64,000 nucleotides of DNA from Dietzia lutea. Lineage in GTDB: Bacteria > Actinomycetota > Actinomycetes > Mycobacteriales > Mycobacteriaceae. How positions within the stretch are numbered: position 1 is the stretch's first letter; every line of letters starts with the position of its first letter. This document shows positions 6,642 through 15,612 of the stretch, piece after piece. The stretch spans positions 3,651,001 through 3,715,000 of the forward strand of contig NZ_CP015449.1 in assembly GCF_003096075.1 (NCBI RefSeq), given 5' to 3'. The notes under the pieces were generated by a model. It did no database searches, was not told the DNA's origin, and saw nothing but the letters and a program-made list of their open reading frames with translations. The position numbers were made by a program, and so were the translations under genes.

Positions 6642-8990
6642 TCAGGCCCCGCCGTCGTTGTCGCCGCCGGTCCCGCCGCCGCCACCACCGGTTCCGGTCT
6701 CGTTTCCGCCGCCGCCTCCCGCGGCGCCCCCACCCGCGGGGCCACCGCCCCCGGTGCCACCGCCCCCGGTGCCACCGCCCGCGCCACCGCCGCCGCCGGG
6801 CGCCGGCTGGGGCGCGGGGGCGGGCTGAGCCGGGGCGGGCGCGCCGGCGCCGGGTATGACGATCTCCGGCAGGCCGGGCACCTGGATGGTCAGCGGGCCG
6901 GGGGCCTGCGGGGCGGGTGCGGGCTGGACGGGCTCGGGCGCGACGCTCGGCTGGGGAGCGGTGCCGCCGGTGCCGGTGCCGCCAGTGGGGCCCGAGCCGG
7001 TCCCGGAAAACTCCCACGACGAGCGGCCGGCCTGACCGCCGATGTAGCCGGGCTCGGGGAAGGACTCCCAGTCGGTGCCGGACAGCGCACCGTCCATGGC
7101 CGACTTCCAGATGTCGGCGGGCACGGAGGCCCCGTACATCGTGCCGCCCCAGGCGTTGAGCAGTGGCTTGTTGTCGTCGGTGCCGACCCAGACCGCGGTG
7201 GCGATCGACGGGGTGTAGCCGACGAACCAGGCGTCCTTGTTGTAGCCGGTGTCGCCCAGCTGGGTGGTGCCGGACTTGGACGCCGAGGGGCGGCCACCGG
7301 CCAGCGCGTGGCCGTTCGAGTAGGCGGCGATGGGCTCCATCGCGGAGGTGAGGTTGTTGGCGACGTCGGCCTCGACCACCTCCTCGCCCTCGATCGACGA
7401 GTTGTCCAGGAGCACCTCGCCGTCGGCGGTCTCGACCCGCTCGATGAAGTGCGTGGGCCGGTGGACACCCTCGGCGGCGAAGGTCGCCAGGCCGGTCGCC
7501 ATGTCCCGGACGCGGATCGGGTACTGGCCCAGGATGAGACCGTCGTACGGGTCCTCGCCCTGCTCGCTCAGGGTCTCCCACGGCAGGCCCGGGATCTGCT
7601 TGGGGACACCCGTGCGGTGGGCCATGTCGCGGACGTCGTTGGCGCCGTTGTCGAGCATCCGCTGCAGGCGGATGAACGAAGTGTTGAGCGACATCAGCAG
7701 CGCCTGGGAGATCGAGCAGGAGCCGCAGGACTGGCCATCGACGTTGGTGACGGTGACGTTGCCCGTGGTGACCGGCGCCGAGGAGATCTGGGTGCCGAGG
7801 CCGATGCCCTGTTCGAGGGCGGCGGCGACGCCGAAGATCTTGAACGTCGAGCCGGTCTGCAGCGGGGCGTTGGCGTAGTCCCAGCCCTCGGCCTCCTCGC
7901 CGCCGTAGTAGCCGATCACGCCGCCGGTGCGCGGGTTGATCGACACCACGGCGGTCCGGTTGTCCGGGCTCTCGCCCTGCATGTTGGAGCGCGCGGCGTC
8001 GACCACGGCGGACTGGGTCTTGGGGTCGATCGTGGTGATGATCTTGAGGCCGCGGGTGTTGAGCATCTGCTCGTCGATTCCGGACTGGGTGAGCTCGGCG
8101 AGCACCTGCCGACGGATCGGGCCGTTGGTGGGGTCGCCGACGTTCTGCTCGACGGTCTGCGGGTCCTCGACGACCTGCGGGAACACGGCGTTGCCGCGCT
8201 GCTGCGCGTCGATCGCGCCCATGTCGCGCATGCCGTCCATGACGTAGTTCCAGCGCCGCTCGGAGGCCTCGCGGCTGTTGAGCGGGTCCAGGGCGGAGGG
8301 CGACTGGATGACGCCGGCCAGCAGCGCGCCCTCCTCCACCGTCAGCGCCTCGACGGGCTTGTTGAAGTACGCGGTGGAGGCGGCGGCGATCCCGTAGGCG
8401 CCGCGACCGAAGTAGATGGTGTTGAGGTAGGCCTCGAGGATCTGGTCCTTGGACCATTCGTTCGTCATCTTGGCGGCGATGATGATCTCCTTGGCCTTGC
8501 GCTCGTAGGTGGGCGCGTCACCGACCATCGTGTTCTTGACGTACTGCTGGGTGATGGTGGAGCCGCCGCCCGCGCTGGACTCGCCGGTGATCTGCCCGAT
8601 CACCGCGCGGCCGATGCCGGTGGGGTCGTAGCCCTCGTTGGTGTAGAAGGAGCGGTCCTCGGCGGCGATGACCGCGTTGCGCACGTGCACGGGCACCACG
8701 TCGAGCTCGATGAGCGTGCGGTTGCCCTCCGGCGGGACGATGCGGCCGATCATCGTGGCGCCGTCGCTCTGGTAGATCTCGGAGATCTGCTCGGTGCGGA
8801 CGCTGCCGGGATCGGGGATCTCCGTGCGGTTGTAGGTCACGACCGCGACCGTGAGGGGGACGACGAGGAGGACGACGGCGAGGAGGATCACCGCCGTCCA
8901 GACCGGATGGCGACGGACCCAACCGGTCTGTTCCGAGGCCACGCCCCGGCCCTCGTCCGCGGCCTTACCCGTCCTGCCGTTCTGCGCCAT
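6642..8990 (-). CDS. ponA: Bifunctional penicillin-binding protein (PonA1-like)
   Basis: Class A PBP that polymerises and cross-links peptidoglycan outside the membrane. The 782-aa product has a short cytoplasmic segment and one transmembrane helix at about 32-52. The GT51 transglycosylase domain contains the catalytic Glu111 in AAEDRSFYTNEGYDPTGIGR and GGGSTITQQYVKN. The transpeptidase domain has the active-site Ser381 in GSTFK and the KSGTTQ motif. The last 120 residues are Pro/Ala and then Gly-rich, as in PonA1 tails, and explain the very GC-rich run near 6650-6950. It heads the ponA-GT87-small membrane gene operon. Confidence 0.95.
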   Translation of the reverse strand: MAQNGRTGKAADEGRGVASEQTGWVRRHPVWTAVILLAVVLLVVPLTVAVVTYNRTEIPDPGSVRTEQISEIYQSDGATMIGRIVPPEGNRTLIELDVVPVHVRNAVIAAEDRSFYTNEGYDPTGIGRAVIGQITGESSAGGGSTITQQYVKNTMVGDAPTYERKAKEIIIAAKMTNEWSKDQILEAYLNTIYFGRGAYGIAAASTAYFNKPVEALTVEEGALLAGVIQSPSALDPLNSREASERRWNYVMDGMRDMGAIDAQQRGNAVFPQVVEDPQTVEQNVGDPTNGPIRRQVLAELTQSGIDEQMLNTRGLKIITTIDPKTQSAVVDAARSNMQGESPDNRTAVVSINPRTGGVIGYYGGEEAEGWDYANAPLQTGSTFKIFGVAAALEQGIGLGTQISSAPVTTGNVTVTNVDGQSCGSCSISQALLMSLNTSFIRLQRMLDNGANDVRDMAHRTGVPKQIPGLPWETLSEQGEDPYDGLILGQYPIRVRDMATGLATFAAEGVHRPTHFIERVETADGEVLLDNSSIEGEEVVEADVANNLTSAMEPIAAYSNGHALAGGRPSASKSGTTQLGDTGYNKDAWFVGYTPSIATAVWVGTDDNKPLLNAWGGTMYGASVPADIWKSAMDGALSGTDWESFPEPGYIGGQAGRSSWEFSGTGSGPTGGTGTGGTAPQPSVAPEPVQPAPAPQAPGPLTIQVPGLPEIVIPGAGAPAPAQPAPAPQPAPGGGGGAGGGTGGGGTGGGGPAGGGAAGGGGGNETGTGGGGGGTGGDNDGGA

Positions 8991-9120
8991 GCTCTACCCT
9001 CCCGCGAGCCGATCCGACCGACCCGGAAGGCCCCCGGCGGCGGTGCTCTGGCGACCATTGTGTACGAAAAGAGCGCCGACGCTGTACTCCGGAGGCGCCG
9101 TCGGGCATCGGGCGGGGTGT

Positions 9121-9609
9121 TCAGCGGTGGCGTCGGAGCTCTCTCGCCGCCCGTCGTACGCGCTTTCCGGTCCCCGGCGTGAGCCCCACCTCATAGGACT
9201 CGACGAGGTGGTTCCACGAGCAGCTGCGGCACACCTCCACGACGTGGACGGTGAACTCGTCGTGGGACAGGGCGAGCTGCTCGATCTCGTCTGCGCCGCG
9301 GGCGGAGCCGGAGGCCGGGCCGAGGTCGTCGCCGAACACCCAGGACACCTCGGTGAGGTTTTCCTTGCGGCAGACGGGGCACACGGTCTCGGTGACCACG
9401 CCGTGGAAGCCGGCCGCACGCAGGAGGTAGACGTCCGCGTCGCAGACCTCGCGCAGGGACAGTCCGCCCTCGCGCAGGGCGGCCAGGACGCCGCGACGGC
9501 GCAGCGCGAAGTCCACCACCCGTCGGCGCCGCAGCGCCGCACGGCCGGTGGGGTCCTCCGGCCCCGGCGGGGGGCCGGATCGCGGGAAGCGGGAGTCGGC
9601 CTGGTCCAC
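9121..9609 (-). CDS. DUF5318 family protein (Rv0049-like)
   Basis: A 162-aa soluble protein with two Cys pairs, CPVCRK near residue 77 and CRSCSW near 130, spaced like a zinc ribbon. The region between them is acidic. Family and position just upstream of ponA match Rv0049 of M. tuberculosis. Function is unknown; zinc binding is inferred from the cysteines. The start ATG gives MDQADSRFP. The 130 bp between it and ponA could carry the ponA promoter. Confidence 0.8.
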   Translation of the reverse strand: MDQADSRFPRSGPPPGPEDPTGRAALRRRRVVDFALRRRGVLAALREGGLSLREVCDADVYLLRAAGFHGVVTETVCPVCRKENLTEVSWVFGDDLGPASGSARGADEIEQLALSHDEFTVHVVEVCRSCSWNHLVESYEVGLTPGTGKRVRRAARELRRHR

Positions 9610-9635
9610 GACACCAGCCTACGGCCCGCGCCGGG

Positions 9636-9685
9636 GCCCCGGGCCCGACCCGGGTGCAGCGCCCCGGGCCCGACCCGGGTGCAGC
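9636..9685. repeat. 25-bp tandem duplication
   Basis: Two identical copies of a 25-bp unit (9636-9660 and 9661-9685) that begins GCCCCGGGCCCGACCCGGGT, followed by a partial third (GCCCC). Each unit contains self-complementary GGGCCC and CCCGGG runs. It lies between the divergent DUF5318 and padR genes. Confidence 0.9.
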
Positions 9686-9726
9686 GCCCCGGCGGTGACA
9701 CGTCGGCGCGATGCCACAGCCCGGTA

Positions 9727-9739
9727 TATCGGCCCGATA
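9727..9739. promoter_or_regulatory. Palindrome upstream of padR-ino1
   Basis: TATCGG-C-CCGATA is a perfect 6+1+6 palindrome about 70 bp upstream of the padR start, within a locally AT-richer stretch (GGTATATCGG, GATACATCAG). Position suggests an operator for the PadR regulator controlling its own operon; that is inference. Confidence 0.5.
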
Positions 9740-9811
9740 CATCAGCGGGTGTACGATCGGTGACCATCGCATGACATCCGCAGGCACGACCGACGTGGGA
9801 AGGGGAGGTGG

Positions 9812-10359
9812 GTGCTGGAACTGGCCATACTGGGGCTGCTCGACGAGCGGCCGATGCACGGGTACGAGTTGCGCAAGCGACTGTCAGAGATGCTCGGGAC
9901 GGTCCGGACCGTGTCCTTCGGCTCCCTCTACCCGACGCTGCGTCGCCTCCAACACCAGGGCGACATCGTCGAGGACTCCTCGGCCGCCACCGCCACCCGA
10001 CCGCCCGCCACCGCGCGGCGCGGTCGCAAGACCTACCGCATCACCACGCGCGGCAAGGAGACGTTGGCGGCTCTGCTCGACGAACCCGGGACGTCGTCGT
10101 TCACCGACGACGGCTTCGGCGTCCACCTGGCGTTCTTCGACCGCACGCCCGGCCCCGCCCGGGTGCGGTTGCTCGAGGGTCGGCGTCGGGTCCTCGAGGA
10201 GCGGCGCGAGGGTCAGCGTGACGCCGCCGCACGCACCGGGCCCACCGAACTGCGATACGCCCGGCAGCTCACACTGCTCGGGCTCGAGACCAGCGAACGC
10301 GAGCTGCGGTGGATCAACGAGCTCATCCGGACAGAGAACCCATCACAAGGAGAACCCCA

Positions 10360-10363
<4 letters not shown>
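9812..10363 (+). CDS. PadR-family transcriptional regulator
   Basis: The 183-aa product starts [21 protein letters not shown], the classic PadR winged-helix opening, with the wing near [17 protein letters not shown]. The C-terminal half (about residues 95-180) forms the helical dimerisation region. The GTG start at 9812 follows a GGAAGGGGAGG ribosome binding site. Its stop overlaps the ino1 start in an ATGA, so the two are co-translated. The same pairing exists in mycobacteria (Rv0047c-ino1). A role in controlling inositol-phosphate synthesis is inferred from this context. Confidence 0.9.
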
Positions 10364-11448
<1,085 letters not shown>

Positions 11449-11470
11449 CCCGCGCACCACAGAGGATCGA

Positions 11471-12049
11471 ATGAACCCCACAGCGACGAACCACCCGCCC
11501 ACCACCACGGGGCGTCGCCGTGTCCCGGCCGTCATCGCACTCGCGATGGCGGCCGGGGTCGCACTCTCGGCCTGTTCCGCCGACCCGGACGGCGAACCGG
11601 TCGCCCCGCCGGCGGCGGCGTCGAGCACCTCGTCGTCGTCGACGACCTCCTCGTCCCCCACACCGACCCGCGACGCCGCCGAACCGGTCTCCGCGCCCGC
11701 CACCACCGCCGCGCCCACCTCGCCCGCGCCCCCGCCGCAGCTGCCCGCCAACGTCGTGGGCGCCGGCGGACCGTGCCAGATGCTCGGCGAGGTCGCCCAG
11801 GCCGAGGACGGGTCCGCGCTGTTCTGCACCGAGGACCCGCGCGGCGCCGGCCCGTTGTGGCTACCCCGCGCCGGCTCCGCCCCGGACGCCGGCGAGGGCG
11901 GGGGCGGACTCGCGGAGGCCACCGGCCAGCCGCGCCCCGGCGGACCGTGCGCACAGGAGGGTCTCGCCGTGACCGGTGCCGACGGCGCCGTCCTGACCTG
12001 CCGACTCACCGGCGGCGCGGACGTGCCCGGCGGCCTCTACTGGCAGTAG
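11471..12049 (+). CDS. Putative lipoprotein, Ser/Thr/Pro-rich
   Basis: The 192-aa product has a signal peptide with a twin-Arg-like charged start (TGRRRVPAVIAL) and a lipobox LSAC with Cys35, so it is probably lipidated and held on the outer face of the membrane. Residues 36-95 are a low-complexity Ser/Thr/Pro/Ala linker. The C-terminal part has two similar segments (GGPCQMLGEVAQAEDGSALF and GGPCAQEGLAVTGADGAVLT) that look like an internal duplication, with four Cys able to form two disulfides. Family not recognised. It follows ino1 by 22 bp and may be co-transcribed with it. Confidence 0.75.
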   Translation: MNPTATNHPPTTTGRRRVPAVIALAMAAGVALSACSADPDGEPVAPPAAASSTSSSSTTSSSPTPTRDAAEPVSAPATTAAPTSPAPPPQLPANVVGAGGPCQMLGEVAQAEDGSALFCTEDPRGAGPLWLPRAGSAPDAGEGGGGLAEATGQPRPGGPCAQEGLAVTGADGAVLTCRLTGGADVPGGLYWQ

Positions 12050-12142
12050 GACCACCGTCTCGCGCGGTCACATCGGTTGCAGGCGTCGGCCTGCACGGAT
12101 TGACTGGGCAACATCTGACCCCCTGCTCAACCGGAGGCCCCG

Positions 12143-12811
12143 ATGACCCAGACACGGTTCGCCCATATCGAGGTCGACGACGGTGTGTACGCACCGCAAG
12201 ACGATTCCTGGCTGCTCTGCGACGCACTCGAGGACTGCGACGTGGTCGCCGGTAGGCGCGTGCTCGACATCTGTACAGGCAGCGGCATCCTCGCCATCGA
12301 GGCTGCGCTCAAGGGCGCCCGTGAGGTGGTCGCCTACGACATCTCCCCCGCCGCGGTCGCCTGCGCGTCCCGCAACGCCGAGCGGGCCGGCGTCGATGTC
12401 GACGTCCGCCTGGGCACGCTCTCCGACGCCCGCTACGCCGGGCTCTTCGACGTGGTGGTGTCCAACCCGCCGTACGTCCCCTCCGACGCCCCGCTCGAGG
12501 GCACCGGCCCCAACCGGGCGTGGGACGCGGGCGCCAACGGGCGGGTCGTGCTCGACGAGCTGTGCGAGCTCGCCCCCGACCTGCTCGCGCCCGGCGGGAC
12601 CATGCTCATCGTCCACTCGGAGTTCTCCGACCCGCCGCAGACCGTCCGCAGGATGGAGGAGGTCGGGTTCACCGCGCGGCCGATCGCCACGCGCACCGTC
12701 GACTTCGGGCCCGTCATGACCTCGTACGCCGAGCGCCTCGAGGCCGCCGGTCTGCTCGAGCCCGGACGGCGCGAGGAGGAGCTGGTGGTGATCCGCGTTG
12801 ACCGCAGCTGA
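12143..12811 (+). CDS. HemK2/MTQ2-like class I methyltransferase
   Basis: S-adenosylmethionine-dependent methyltransferase of 222 aa. The SAM site is VLDICTGSGILAIEAA and the NPPYVP motif is typical of N-methylation of amide or amino groups, as in HemK/PrmC and MTQ2 release-factor methyltransferases. The N-terminal substrate domain of true PrmC is missing, so the substrate is open. A ribosome binding site (CCGGAGG) precedes the ATG. Its 3' end overlaps the start of the CDGSH gene by 14 bp. Confidence 0.8.
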   Translation: MTQTRFAHIEVDDGVYAPQDDSWLLCDALEDCDVVAGRRVLDICTGSGILAIEAALKGAREVVAYDISPAAVACASRNAERAGVDVDVRLGTLSDARYAGLFDVVVSNPPYVPSDAPLEGTGPNRAWDAGANGRVVLDELCELAPDLLAPGGTMLIVHSEFSDPPQTVRRMEEVGFTARPIATRTVDFGPVMTSYAERLEAAGLLEPGRREEELVVIRVDRS

Positions 12812-13031
12812 GCGCGGAACTCGAGACGCCCGGCGCGTCCGGATCGTGCCGGGCGGCCCCATCCTGGTCGAGGGCCCGGTCGACATGACCACGCCCGACG
12901 GGCACCGGGTGTGCTCGGACCGCTTCACGGTGGCGGTGTGCGCGTGCCGACGCAGTAAGAACTACCCGCTGTGCGACACCAGCCACCGCCGCAAGGTGCG
13001 CCCCACCGACACGGACGACGCGCAGGGCTGA
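12798..13031 (+). CDS. CDGSH-type iron-sulfur protein
   Basis: A 77-aa protein with one CDGSH motif, CACRRSKNYPLCDTSH, whose three Cys and one His ligate a redox-active [2Fe-2S] cluster (mitoNEET family). The start is uncertain: TTG at 12798 gives the longest frame and overlaps the methyltransferase gene, and no ATG lies before the motif except within PVDMTTPDGHR. Placed between a methyltransferase and a haem-oxygenase-like iron enzyme, it may serve as an electron or cluster donor. Confidence 0.85.
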   Translation: MTAAERGTRDARRVRIVPGGPILVEGPVDMTTPDGHRVCSDRFTVAVCACRRSKNYPLCDTSHRRKVRPTDTDDAQG

Positions 13032-13051
13032 CCCGCCCAACCAGGAATTCG

Positions 13052-13114
13052 CTACTCCGAGTAGGGATCCGCTACCCCTGCGGGAGTAGCGGATCAGGAG
13101 CGGGAGTAGCGGAT
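13052..13114. repeat. Structured repeat between convergent genes
   Basis: Contains CTACTC-C-GAGTAG (13052-13064), an inverted repeat GATCCGCTAC/GTAGCGGATC (13066-13075 with 13086-13095), and the 15-bp direct repeat GCGGGAGTAGCGGAT at 13080-13094 and 13100-13114. It lies between the converging CDGSH and iron-enzyme genes, so a bidirectional terminator is likely; the repeated unit suggests local duplication. Confidence 0.65.
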
Positions 13115-13163
13115 GTGGGGCGGTGGCTGCGTCGGCCCCGCACCCCGCCGGGGTCGTCGCGCG

Positions 13164-14147
13164 TCAGGGCAGGAGCGAGGACTCGCCGCGCTTCCACCCC
13201 GCGAGCATCTTCTCGGCCGCGAGGTCGTCGAGGTAGTCCAGCGTCCGCATCCCGAACACGATGTCGGCGGCCAGCCCGGGCTCGCGTCCGACCAGGTCGC
13301 CGACCACGTCGTGGCGCATGACCTGCTCGTGGACAGCGTCGGCCTCGACGTGCTCGGCGTAGAAGCGCACGCACTCCTCGGGGGCATCCATCCGCCGCAG
13401 GCCCGCCACGAGACGCGCGGAGCCCGGCGACGAGGTGATCTCGATCGCCGCGAAGTGCCCGATCGCGGCGCCGCGCAGCGACCTGTGCAGGCCGAACATC
13501 GACATGAGGTTAACCGTCGACAGCGTCTCGGCCGACACCCGGTCGAGGTAGCCGAGGTACGACGGGTCCAGCCCGGCCGCGCTCATGAGGTCCGCCCACA
13601 GCTGCTGGTGGACGCGCTCACCGCGGCCGCCGCCGAACTCGTCGAACTCGACGGCCACGAACGACGCCTTGGCCTGACCCTGCAGCCGCGGGATCGCGAA
13701 CGCGTGCGGGTCACCCTCCTTGAGGTGGTACAGCGAGCGGTGGGCGAAGTACTCGCGGATCTGGTCCCAGGTGCCCTCGTCCTTGAAGTACCACGACGGG
13801 CCGGTGCCGGAGGTGGCCTCGACCGACATCGCGTCCATCTCGGCCACGGGGTCGTCGCCCGGCTCGACCGCGCCACGCAGGTGCGCGAGGAACAGTCGCT
13901 CGAGGTCCCGACGCATCCGCAGGATCTCCGGCTCCCACTCGAGCTCGGCATCGACGCGGTCGAAGCCCCGGTAGTGCAACTCGTAGAGGGTGTACAGCGC
14001 CAGCTGGAGGTCGCGCCCCAGCGGGTCGGCGCCGGGCGGGACCGCGGGCAGCGCCGTGTCGCCCGTGGACAGCGCCTGCACGACCGCCTCCGACAGGGGG
14101 CCGCAGGCGGTGGGGAGCGGGGGCGCGAGAGTGGTGGTCGCTGTCAT
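13164..14147 (-). CDS. Iron-containing redox enzyme (haem-oxygenase-like fold)
   Basis: The 327-aa, mostly helical protein resembles the iron-containing redox enzyme/Haem_oxygenase_2 family. Likely metal-binding acidic and His residues sit in ELHYRGFDRVDAELEWE, VEFDEFGGGRGERVHQQLW and HVEADAVHEQVMRHDV. Members of this superfamily use a di-iron or mononuclear iron centre for oxidations such as N-oxygenation or desaturation; this one's substrate is unknown. The same neighbourhood (methyltransferase, CDGSH protein, this enzyme) occurs in other actinobacteria as far as I recall, although here this gene is convergent. Confidence 0.75.
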   Translation of the reverse strand: MTATTTLAPPLPTACGPLSEAVVQALSTGDTALPAVPPGADPLGRDLQLALYTLYELHYRGFDRVDAELEWEPEILRMRRDLERLFLAHLRGAVEPGDDPVAEMDAMSVEATSGTGPSWYFKDEGTWDQIREYFAHRSLYHLKEGDPHAFAIPRLQGQAKASFVAVEFDEFGGGRGERVHQQLWADLMSAAGLDPSYLGYLDRVSAETLSTVNLMSMFGLHRSLRGAAIGHFAAIEITSSPGSARLVAGLRRMDAPEECVRFYAEHVEADAVHEQVMRHDVVGDLVGREPGLAADIVFGMRTLDYLDDLAAEKMLAGWKRGESSLLP

Positions 14148-14156
14148 GCCCCTTGT

Positions 14157-15470
14157 CTACCCCTTCGGTCCGCGGTCCTCCACCTCGACGGACCGGCGCA
14201 CACTCTCGTTGCCAGCGGCGTCGCGGTGGCGGATCTCGTCGTCGTCGACACCGTTACCAGCCTCGCCGCCGACACCGCCGCGGTCACCACCTCGGCCACC
14301 ACCGTCGCCGTCACCGTCAGCACCGCCCCCGTCGCCGTCCTCGTCGCCCCCGTCGCCGTCCTCGTCGCCGTCCTCGTCGTGCTCACGCTCGATCCGCTCG
14401 TGCTCCCTCTGCTCCCCCTCGTCGCCCTCCCGGTTCTGGTAGCTGTCGAACATCTTGCGCCGTTCGTGCCACCGCAGGCTGTAGGTCGCTTCCCGGATGG
14501 CGTCCTCGTCGTCGAAGTTCGACCCGAGAGCGCCGGCGAACGCACCCAGGCAACTGGACAGCCAGGCCAGGTGAACGTAGTCGAGCAGAACCACAGGCCG
14601 ACCGAGCTGGGACTCGAGGTAACCGGCGTCCATCACGGCGATCGCGAGGAGGAACATCGCCACCAGCAGGCCGACGTACATGATGCCCACGCCGGTTCCG
14701 ACCGTGAGCACGGTGGCCGCGTTGTCCATCCGCCGGTTACCCGGGGTCAGGGCGTCATCGGCCCGCGTCCACAGGCCGTTGCGCATGATGAGCCACAGCA
14801 TCAGCGTGGAGACCCCCATCGCGCTGATGAGCAACAGCCTGAGCGGATGCAGCTCCACCGCCAGGGACGCGACGCTGCCGTAGAAGATGCCGAAGGCGCC
14901 CGAGCCCGCACCGGCGGCGACGACACCGGACAGGGCCGTCATCATCCGGGTGGGCTTGTTGTTGTGCACCATGCCCAGGAGCAGCCTCGTCCTGCTGACG
15001 AGGCCGTGGCTCTCGGCGGGTGGCAGATCGTCGGTGGTGGGCGCCCCCAGGCCGGTCCTGTGAGTGCCCGAACGCACCAGGGCCAGGGCCAGCGACCGGA
15101 GCTTCGAGCGCACCCGGAACGCACCGAGGACGGGCACACACACCAGCGCCGCCGCGGTCGAGTCGCTCACGTCGTACAGCACCGGCACTCCGTCCGGGTG
15201 GGTGGCCAGGTCGGTCAGGTAGAGCACGAAGTCCCAGCCGTGCTGTTGCAGCAGGCGCGGAGTGTGCTCGGTGAGCCGAATCTCGCCGTCCGGACCGAGC
15301 GGGAGGGTCTCCTGGTCGACGTCCACCCTCCACTGCCCCCCGAGCTCTCGCGCCAGGTCGTCACAGAGGTCGTCCGCGATCGCCAGGGCCACCCGCCGGG
15401 GCACGCCGGGATCCGCCATGAGGCCGACGGTCGCGTACGACTCGGCGTCGGTCGGTGTCTGCTCGTCCAC
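14157..15470 (-). CDS. Four-helix membrane protein with acidic Gly/Asp tail
   Basis: About 437 aa from the GTG at 15470; an ATG at 15419 is the alternative and neither has a clear ribosome binding site. The N-terminal 200 residues are soluble. Four hydrophobic segments follow (ALSGVVAAGAGSGAFGIFYG, LRLLLISAMGVSTLMLWLIM, VGIMYVGLLVAMFLLAIAVM and a weaker one near LAWLSSCLGAFAGALG). The last 90 residues are highly charged and then Asp/Gly-rich (GDEDGDGGDEDGDGGG), which may bind calcium or simply be disordered. Family not recognised. It ends 9 bp before the iron-enzyme start and diverges from the formate dehydrogenase operon. Confidence 0.65.
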   Translation of the reverse strand: MDEQTPTDAESYATVGLMADPGVPRRVALAIADDLCDDLARELGGQWRVDVDQETLPLGPDGEIRLTEHTPRLLQQHGWDFVLYLTDLATHPDGVPVLYDVSDSTAAALVCVPVLGAFRVRSKLRSLALALVRSGTHRTGLGAPTTDDLPPAESHGLVSRTRLLLGMVHNNKPTRMMTALSGVVAAGAGSGAFGIFYGSVASLAVELHPLRLLLISAMGVSTLMLWLIMRNGLWTRADDALTPGNRRMDNAATVLTVGTGVGIMYVGLLVAMFLLAIAVMDAGYLESQLGRPVVLLDYVHLAWLSSCLGAFAGALGSNFDDEDAIREATYSLRWHERRKMFDSYQNREGDEGEQREHERIEREHDEDGDEDGDGGDEDGDGGGADGDGDGGGRGGDRGGVGGEAGNGVDDDEIRHRDAAGNESVRRSVEVEDRGPKG

Positions 15471-15612
15471 CCCACCATCATGCTGATCGCCGGGCGCCGC
15501 GCGGCGGATCGGTTCTCGCTCTGCCCCATACCGGGCGGAGTCGGCGCGAATCGGTTGCGGCGTCCGGGGGTCTCGCGTTACATGGGGCCCGTACGCGAGT
15601 ACAGGAGGTGGC

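Noticed and set aside
5196-9182. Very long open frame on the plus strand opposite ponA and GT87
   Set aside because: It is antisense to two clear genes, has no recognisable domain and is rich in His/Arg/Gln, as expected for the reverse strand of GC-rich coding DNA.
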